Positions 41,332 through 45,855 of a stretch of DNA of 45,855 nucleotides are shown piece after piece (position 1 is the stretch's first letter; each line of letters begins with the position of its first letter). Both the position numbers and the translations under genes were made by a program. This DNA is from Bacteroidales bacterium (GTDB taxonomy: Bacteria; Bacteroidota; Bacteroidia; Bacteroidales; UBA1715). The DNA lies in NCBI GenBank assembly GCA_027858745.1, contig JAQICB010000148.1:1-45855 (forward strand). Reading direction: 5' to 3'. The notes below the pieces were generated by a model that was given only the letters and a program-made list of their open reading frames with translations, was not told where the DNA came from and did not search any database.

Positions 41332-44067
41332 ATGAAAAGATTATTAGTATTACTTACAATGGGGTTAGGAAGTATTATAGGAGTATCACAACCAAGTATG
41401 ATTCAAGGAACAATATTAGATGCACAAACGCAAGAAGAATTAATTGGAGCAACAATATTTTTAATGGAAAATGAAACAATAGGCACAATGAGTAACTACG
41501 ACGGCACATTTGCACTGGACGTTCAGCCCGGCACATATACCGTTGTTTGTACCTATATAACATATGAAAATCAAGTACGAGAAAATATCACCCTAAAAAA
41601 AGGTCAAACTATTACTCTTAATTTTAACTTATCTATTGCCGCAGTAGAAATGGATAAAGTAGTAATAACGGCTCGTGCTAACAAAGAAAGTGAGATAATA
41701 TCGTTACTCGAGCAAAAAAACGCAACAGTAATGCAATCAAGTATCGGTGCACAAGAACTTTCCCGAAAAGGTGCATCGAATGTTGCCTCGGGAATTAAAA
41801 AAATGTCGGGGATTTCTATGATAGGCAGCAACCAATTATTTGTACGCGGTTTGGGTGACCGGTACAATAAAGCTTTATTAAATAATATGCCTATTCCCTC
41901 ACCTGATCCGACAAAAAAAGTAATTCAATTAGATCTTTTTCCGAGTGATGTGGTAAAAAACATTGGCGTTCATAAAGTATATTCAGCAGAATATTATGCA
42001 GATTATTCGGGAGCCTTAATTAATATTGAAACCAAAGATTATCCCGACAAAAAATTTCTTACCATTGGTGGAGGTATTGGATATAATAATCAAACTACCG
42101 GGAGAAATTTTATTGAAGCATATTCAGAAACCGATAATTTTTTGGGATTTGATGTGCAGCAACGAAATGAAATCCTCCCGGAGGAATACAAAATTGTTAA
42201 CCGAAATCAAAACAGCAAAGAATTATCTCGCGATATATTTTCGACTCACTTTGGCGATGTGCAATACAATGCACTACCCGACATTTCTCTAAATATAAGC
42301 GGTGGGAATTACTATATACTCAAAAACGGAAAATTCGGAGTGCTTTTTTCATCATCATTTTCCAACGATTATTTATTTGAAGATTATGTATATAATGCTC
42401 AACTTAAAGCAGACGGAACTATTAAAAATAAATTTCACAAAGACACATATACCTATTCAACACAATTCACAAATTTACTCAGTGCCTCATACATTTCGCA
42501 CAAAGGTGGGGTTATCAAAGCAAATATATTTTACACCTCGGAAACCGAAAATGTTGCTGAACTTAAATATGACGGCTGGGACAATGAAGGAGACTCTCTG
42601 TTTATTCGAAATTACAATTTCTCGAACAACCGTTTATATTATCTGCAAATCTTAGGAGACAAAGCTATTACGAGTAGCACATCATTGTCGTGGGACGCAG
42701 GATATTCACAAGCTGAATCATTTATTCCGGACAGACGACAAACGACCTACATTAAACAAAATAATAATTGGTATCTTTTTGCACTCAACCAGCAAGAAAC
42801 AGCACGTTTTTTTACCGACCAACAAGAATCGACCCTGAGTGGCTCGTTGAAAGGAAATTATCATCCGCAAAACGAATCGTATGAGATTTCAACCGGTATT
42901 GAAAGTAGCTATACAATGAAAGATTTTAATTCGTACGTCTATTTTTACGATATTTCTGCGGTGCAAAATATTGTTACCAACCCATACACACCACTGGATA
43001 TTTTTTCCGAAGAAAATTTTGAAGCAAATAATATATACATAAAAAACGGTAACAGCTATCCCATGCTATATACCGGTCAAAAACTTTTGGGAGCAGCATT
43101 TGCTTCCATAAACTATGAACCTAACGAACAAACCACCATTAATTTTGGACTTCGCTATGAATATGCGGACATAACTGTAACAGATTATAATCAAATAGGT
43201 ACGGCAACAGAAATACCATTGACCTCACATGATATATTTCCGACATTAAATATAAAATATAGCCGTACAGAAAATAAAAACATACGACTTGCGACAAGCA
43301 AAACTATTACCCGTCCCGGTTTTTACGAAAAATCTCCGGCAAGTGTTATACCCGCTTACGGCGAACCAAAAACCGAGGGTAATAAAAATTTAGAAAATGG
43401 CTACAACTACAATCTTGACCTGAAATATGAAATATTCCCCAAAACTGGAGAAATAATGTCTCTCGGCATATATGGAAAAATATTGGAAAATCCTATCGAA
43501 ATGATTAGTAAACCGACCGGGGGAACAATTATGTACTCATTCAAAAACACGGAACGAGGATATGCGACAGGAGCTGAAATCGAAATCAAAAAAATTAGAC
43601 ATGAACAATTTTTTGTTGGCACAAATGCAGCATATATATATACCTTTATTCGGGTTCCCGACAATGCAAACGAAACCGAAAAAACACGAGCAATGCAGGG
43701 AGCTTCACCCTATCTTATAAATGCAGATGCCGGATACCAATTTACATACGGAGAAAATGAAAAACACACTTCAAGCATAGCTCTTGTCTACAATGTATAT
43801 GGACAACGATTATATGCTGTGGGGAGCGGTGGCATGGGCAGTATTTTCGAAAAACCATTTCATTCACTCAATTTGGTTATAAAAAACAAACTGTCTGAAG
43901 TATGGAATGTTAATCTCAGCATTAAAAACATACTCTATCAAGAACAAACATATGTTCAGGGAGTAAATTACAATTTAGATACTAAAACATACGAACGATT
44001 CGAAACTTTGAAAAACTTTGAAAAAGGAATATCAGCAAATATAGACATCTCTTATACAATTAATTAA
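41332..44067 (+). CDS. TonB-dependent outer-membrane receptor with CarboxypepD_reg domain
   Basis: The 911-aa protein has a signal peptide, then a carboxypeptidase-regulatory-like domain (~25-105: IQGTILDAQTQEELIGATIFLMEN, GTYTVVCTYITYE), a plug (~120-235: KGASNVASGIKKMSGISMIGSNQLFVRGLGDRYNKALLNNMPIPSPDPTKKVIQLDLFPS) and a 22-strand-type barrel ending in FEKGISANIDISYTIN. The RGLGDRY / PSPDP / LDLFPS plug belongs to a receptor group distinct from SusC. No SusD follows; the partner is a beta-helix-like lipoprotein 31 nt downstream. Control by the divergent PhoB-like regulator and a phosphate- or metal-related substrate are possible but unproven. Confidence 0.88.
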   Translation: MKRLLVLLTMGLGSIIGVSQPSMIQGTILDAQTQEELIGATIFLMENETIGTMSNYDGTFALDVQPGTYTVVCTYITYENQVRENITLKKGQTITLNFNLSIAAVEMDKVVITARANKESEIISLLEQKNATVMQSSIGAQELSRKGASNVASGIKKMSGISMIGSNQLFVRGLGDRYNKALLNNMPIPSPDPTKKVIQLDLFPSDVVKNIGVHKVYSAEYYADYSGALINIETKDYPDKKFLTIGGGIGYNNQTTGRNFIEAYSETDNFLGFDVQQRNEILPEEYKIVNRNQNSKELSRDIFSTHFGDVQYNALPDISLNISGGNYYILKNGKFGVLFSSSFSNDYLFEDYVYNAQLKADGTIKNKFHKDTYTYSTQFTNLLSASYISHKGGVIKANIFYTSETENVAELKYDGWDNEGDSLFIRNYNFSNNRLYYLQILGDKAITSSTSLSWDAGYSQAESFIPDRRQTTYIKQNNNWYLFALNQQETARFFTDQQESTLSGSLKGNYHPQNESYEISTGIESSYTMKDFNSYVYFYDISAVQNIVTNPYTPLDIFSEENFEANNIYIKNGNSYPMLYTGQKLLGAAFASINYEPNEQTTINFGLRYEYADITVTDYNQIGTATEIPLTSHDIFPTLNIKYSRTENKNIRLATSKTITRPGFYEKSPASVIPAYGEPKTEGNKNLENGYNYNLDLKYEIFPKTGEIMSLGIYGKILENPIEMISKPTGGTIMYSFKNTERGYATGAEIEIKKIRHEQFFVGTNAAYIYTFIRVPDNANETEKTRAMQGASPYLINADAGYQFTYGENEKHTSSIALVYNVYGQRLYAVGSGGMGSIFEKPFHSLNLVIKNKLSEVWNVNLSIKNILYQEQTYVQGVNYNLDTKTYERFETLKNFEKGISANIDISYTIN

Positions 44068-44098
44068 CTATTTATTTATTTTTTAAAATTTAAAAACA

Positions 44099-45373
44099 AT
44101 GAAAAAAGTACAATTACATGTAGCTATTGCAGCTATCAGTTTAGTTTTAGGCATGATGCTCACATCGTGTAAAGACGACCCGGAAAATCCGGAAAACAAC
44201 GCAGACACAGTTCTCACAGGAAAAATTACTGAGGACTTAACGCTTACCAGTGATCAAACATGGTATTTACGTGGAGATGTACACGTGGTGGCACCGGCAA
44301 TCTTAACAATTGAGGAAGGTGCCCAAATCGTCGCACAATCAGACGTTATTACCTATTTATTGATTGAACAAGGAGCGAAAATTGAAGCAGTCGGATCTGC
44401 TGCAAAACCTATCGTTTTTACTGCTGACGTGAAAGAAAGCGGTGCATGGGGATCTATTCACATTTGTGGTAAAGCTCCTATTAACGTAGAAGGTGGTGCA
44501 GGTTCTTCAGAAATTGGTGATGCAGCTTATGGAGGAAGTGCAGCTGACGACAATTCAGGAATAATGAAATATTGTATACTTGAATACACCGGAACAAGTT
44601 TAGATGAAGAGCACGAATCTAACGGCTTATCGCTTTACGGTGTTGGAAACAGAACAACACTTGAGTATATTCAAATATATAAAGGTGATGACGACGGAAT
44701 TGAGTTTTTTGGTGGTACCGTAAACATTAAATATACAATGGTGTATGGTGCAAAAGACGACAGTTTCGACTGGACACAAGGTTGGTCAGGAAAAGGTCAA
44801 TATTTATTGGCAAAACAAATAGCAGGTATGGGAGATCGTGGTTTTGAAGGTGATAACAACTCAAAAAACAACGCAGTAAGTCCGTTTGCAAACCCTACAT
44901 TGGCAAACATAACCTTAGTCGGTGGATATGAATTAAGCGACAATGCCGGAATATATGGCATGAAACTTCGTGAAGGGACAAAAGGTAAAATTTACAACGC
45001 TGTTGTTACCGGTTTCGACAAACGTTCTATTCATGTTGAGCATAACCAAACACTTACAAACGTTAACAACGGCGACTTAGTTGTTGATTATGCAGTTGTA
45101 AATTCTGATGTTTCTGATGCAGCTATTAAATATTCAGTGTCAAAAGTTATGGACGGAGACACAGAAATTGACGACCCGAATGGTCCAACTGTTGAAGAAA
45201 ACAAAAAATTCGAAACATCAACAAACGTTAAAGTCGAAACAGTTGCAAAATCTACGTCTGCAACATTTACCGGTGGTAAAGATGTGAGCATTGATGATTC
45301 ATGGTTCGAATCTGATACAAACATCGGCTCAGGAGACTCGTGGTTAAACGGCTGGGCACGTATAGATTTTTAA
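44099..45373 (+). CDS. Surface lipoprotein with beta-helix-like repeats
   Basis: The 424-aa lipoprotein signal ends at MMLTSC, followed by KDDPENPEN, an acidic surface-export signal. The body has parallel beta-helix-like turns (ADTVLTGKITEDLTLTSDQTWYLRGDVHV, AILTIEEGAQIVAQSD, IKYTMVYGAKDDSFDWTQGWSGKGQY, GDRGFEGDN, PTLANITLVGG). Such proteins are often paired with this receptor type in Bacteroidota. There is no enzyme active site I can name. It is co-transcribed with the TonB receptor and ends at a strong terminator. Confidence 0.8.
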   Translation: MKKVQLHVAIAAISLVLGMMLTSCKDDPENPENNADTVLTGKITEDLTLTSDQTWYLRGDVHVVAPAILTIEEGAQIVAQSDVITYLLIEQGAKIEAVGSAAKPIVFTADVKESGAWGSIHICGKAPINVEGGAGSSEIGDAAYGGSAADDNSGIMKYCILEYTGTSLDEEHESNGLSLYGVGNRTTLEYIQIYKGDDDGIEFFGGTVNIKYTMVYGAKDDSFDWTQGWSGKGQYLLAKQIAGMGDRGFEGDNNSKNNAVSPFANPTLANITLVGGYELSDNAGIYGMKLREGTKGKIYNAVVTGFDKRSIHVEHNQTLTNVNNGDLVVDYAVVNSDVSDAAIKYSVSKVMDGDTEIDDPNGPTVEENKKFETSTNVKVETVAKSTSATFTGGKDVSIDDSWFESDTNIGSGDSWLNGWARIDF

Positions 45374-45393
45374 TAATATAAATGGAAATTCTT

Positions 45394-45428
45394 AAAAAAA
45401 GGCGGTTTTTTAAACCGCCTTTTTTTTT
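45394..45428 (+). terminator. Terminator of the receptor/lipoprotein operon
   Basis: AAAAAAAGGCGGTTT pairs with AAACCGCCTTTTTTT, giving a strong GC stem with a T9 tail, 20 nt after the stop codon. Confidence 0.9.
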
Positions 45429-45736
45429 GTCATTTATGATTATCAGTCCAATACACCACAACCATTAATAATTAACCATTTTATCACGTCTACTTTGGGG
45501 TTTATGCTTGTGGGATATGATTTATCTAAACCTCAAAACCTGAGTTTACACACTGAGCTATTTATTTCGCCCACTTCGGGACTATAACATCGGAGAAGCA
45601 ACAAAGCACATCATCCTGAGAGCCCTCCTTAATTTTATTGTTACAAAATGTAGAGATTACCACACTCTACTACCTTTCGTTCGCAAATAACGTAGTAGTG
45701 TGAAGGTTGTTCTTTTTGGAAGAAAATATATCTAAT
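45429..45736. other. Non-coding 3' region with a long inverted repeat
   Basis: No ORF is convincing. AACCTGAGTTTA at 45537-45548 is a short relic of the dispersed repeat. CACACTCTACTAC (45661-45673) faces GTAGTAGTGTG (45692-45702), an 11-bp stem with a 2-nt bulge and an 18-nt loop, without a T tract. Its role is unknown. Confidence 0.5.
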
Positions 45737-45855
45737 AACCTGAGTTCGATATAATTTTTTAGGTTCAGAACGCTTATAAATAGTGAGGTTCAATCAAAAA
45801 TAATGAAATAATAACGGCTTATTTTAAATTATTTTTGAGCTGAAGATTGCTGTTT
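45737..45855 (+). repeat. Dispersed repeat, copy D, extended form cut by the window edge
   Basis: AACCTGAGTTCGATATAATT then TTTTAGGTTCAG (45737-45768) matches the family, with a weaker right arm. About 70 nt later the sequence ends in TGAAGATTGCTGTTT, the same 15 nt that follow the left half of copy C, so D looks like a longer version of that element. It is sense to the preceding lipoprotein operon. Confidence 0.65.

Noticed and set aside
41332-45373. TonB receptor plus lipoprotein read as a SusC/SusD pair
   Set aside because: The plug is of the RGLGDRY type and the lipoprotein is beta-helix-like, not a TPR-rich SusD.
1-45855. CRISPR arrays, tRNA, rRNA, integrases, insertion sequences
   Set aside because: No regular spacer array, no recognisable tRNA or rRNA and no transposase or integrase frame was seen by reading; a tRNAscan or ISfinder run was not possible.

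Overview
The window looks like chromosome from an anaerobic, plant-polysaccharide-degrading member of the Bacteroidota, probably Bacteroidales. The evidence is low GC, promoters of the Bacteroidota type (TAnnTTTG at -7, for example upstream of lpxD, glyA, cdaA, the GH2 operon, the GH29 gene and the TonB receptor), weak ribosome binding sites, PPi-dependent phosphofructokinase, outer-membrane synthesis genes (lpxD, kdsA), lipoproteins with acidic residues after the lipobox Cys, and Nudix-type sugar regulation. No rRNA, tRNA, CRISPR array, transposase or phage gene was seen.

Left part (1-14.3 kb): A candidate structured small RNA (about 443-566) precedes a three-gene, end-overlapping cassette: a transglutaminase-like protein without its Cys, a hemerythrin/ScdA-like protein, and a LuxR regulator with a degenerate receiver. 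Housekeeping genes follow: lpxD, PPi-PFK and ndk on +, then the operon cdaA-rarA-kdsA, a small secreted protein, a CNNM/CBS membrane protein and glyA on -. A relic of a DUF4249-like gene lies between ndk and kdsA.

Centre (14.5-40.1 kb): This is a large locus that fits breakdown of xyloglucan. A seven-gene minus-strand operon encodes GH2 beta-galactosidase, PA14-bearing GH31, xylulokinase, xylose isomerase, a xylose/H+ symporter, a second PA14-bearing GH31 and aldose 1-epimerase. Diverging from the same 148-bp promoter region is a plus-strand operon of two outer-membrane beta-barrel proteins that look paralogous, two secreted glycan-binding-type lipoproteins and a GH5 (GH5_4-like) endoglucanase. 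Next come a Nudix-fold regulator with a broken Nudix box, coupled to a DUF4139 protein carrying an inserted SusC-type plug motif, and a GH29 alpha-L-fucosidase. Together these could cut xyloglucan, remove fucose, galactose and xylose, and catabolise the xylose. No SusC/SusD pair is present; the barrel/lipoprotein set occupies its place, and this is the most interesting feature of the window.

Right part (40.2-45.9 kb): An OmpR/PhoB-type response regulator is divergent from a TonB-dependent receptor and a beta-helix-like surface lipoprotein.

A dispersed 36-nt hairpin repeat (AACCTGAGTTCG...CGAGTTCAG) occurs in at least six places, all at or beyond gene 3' ends. Its left half, in sense orientation to the gene that ends there, is found at each site.
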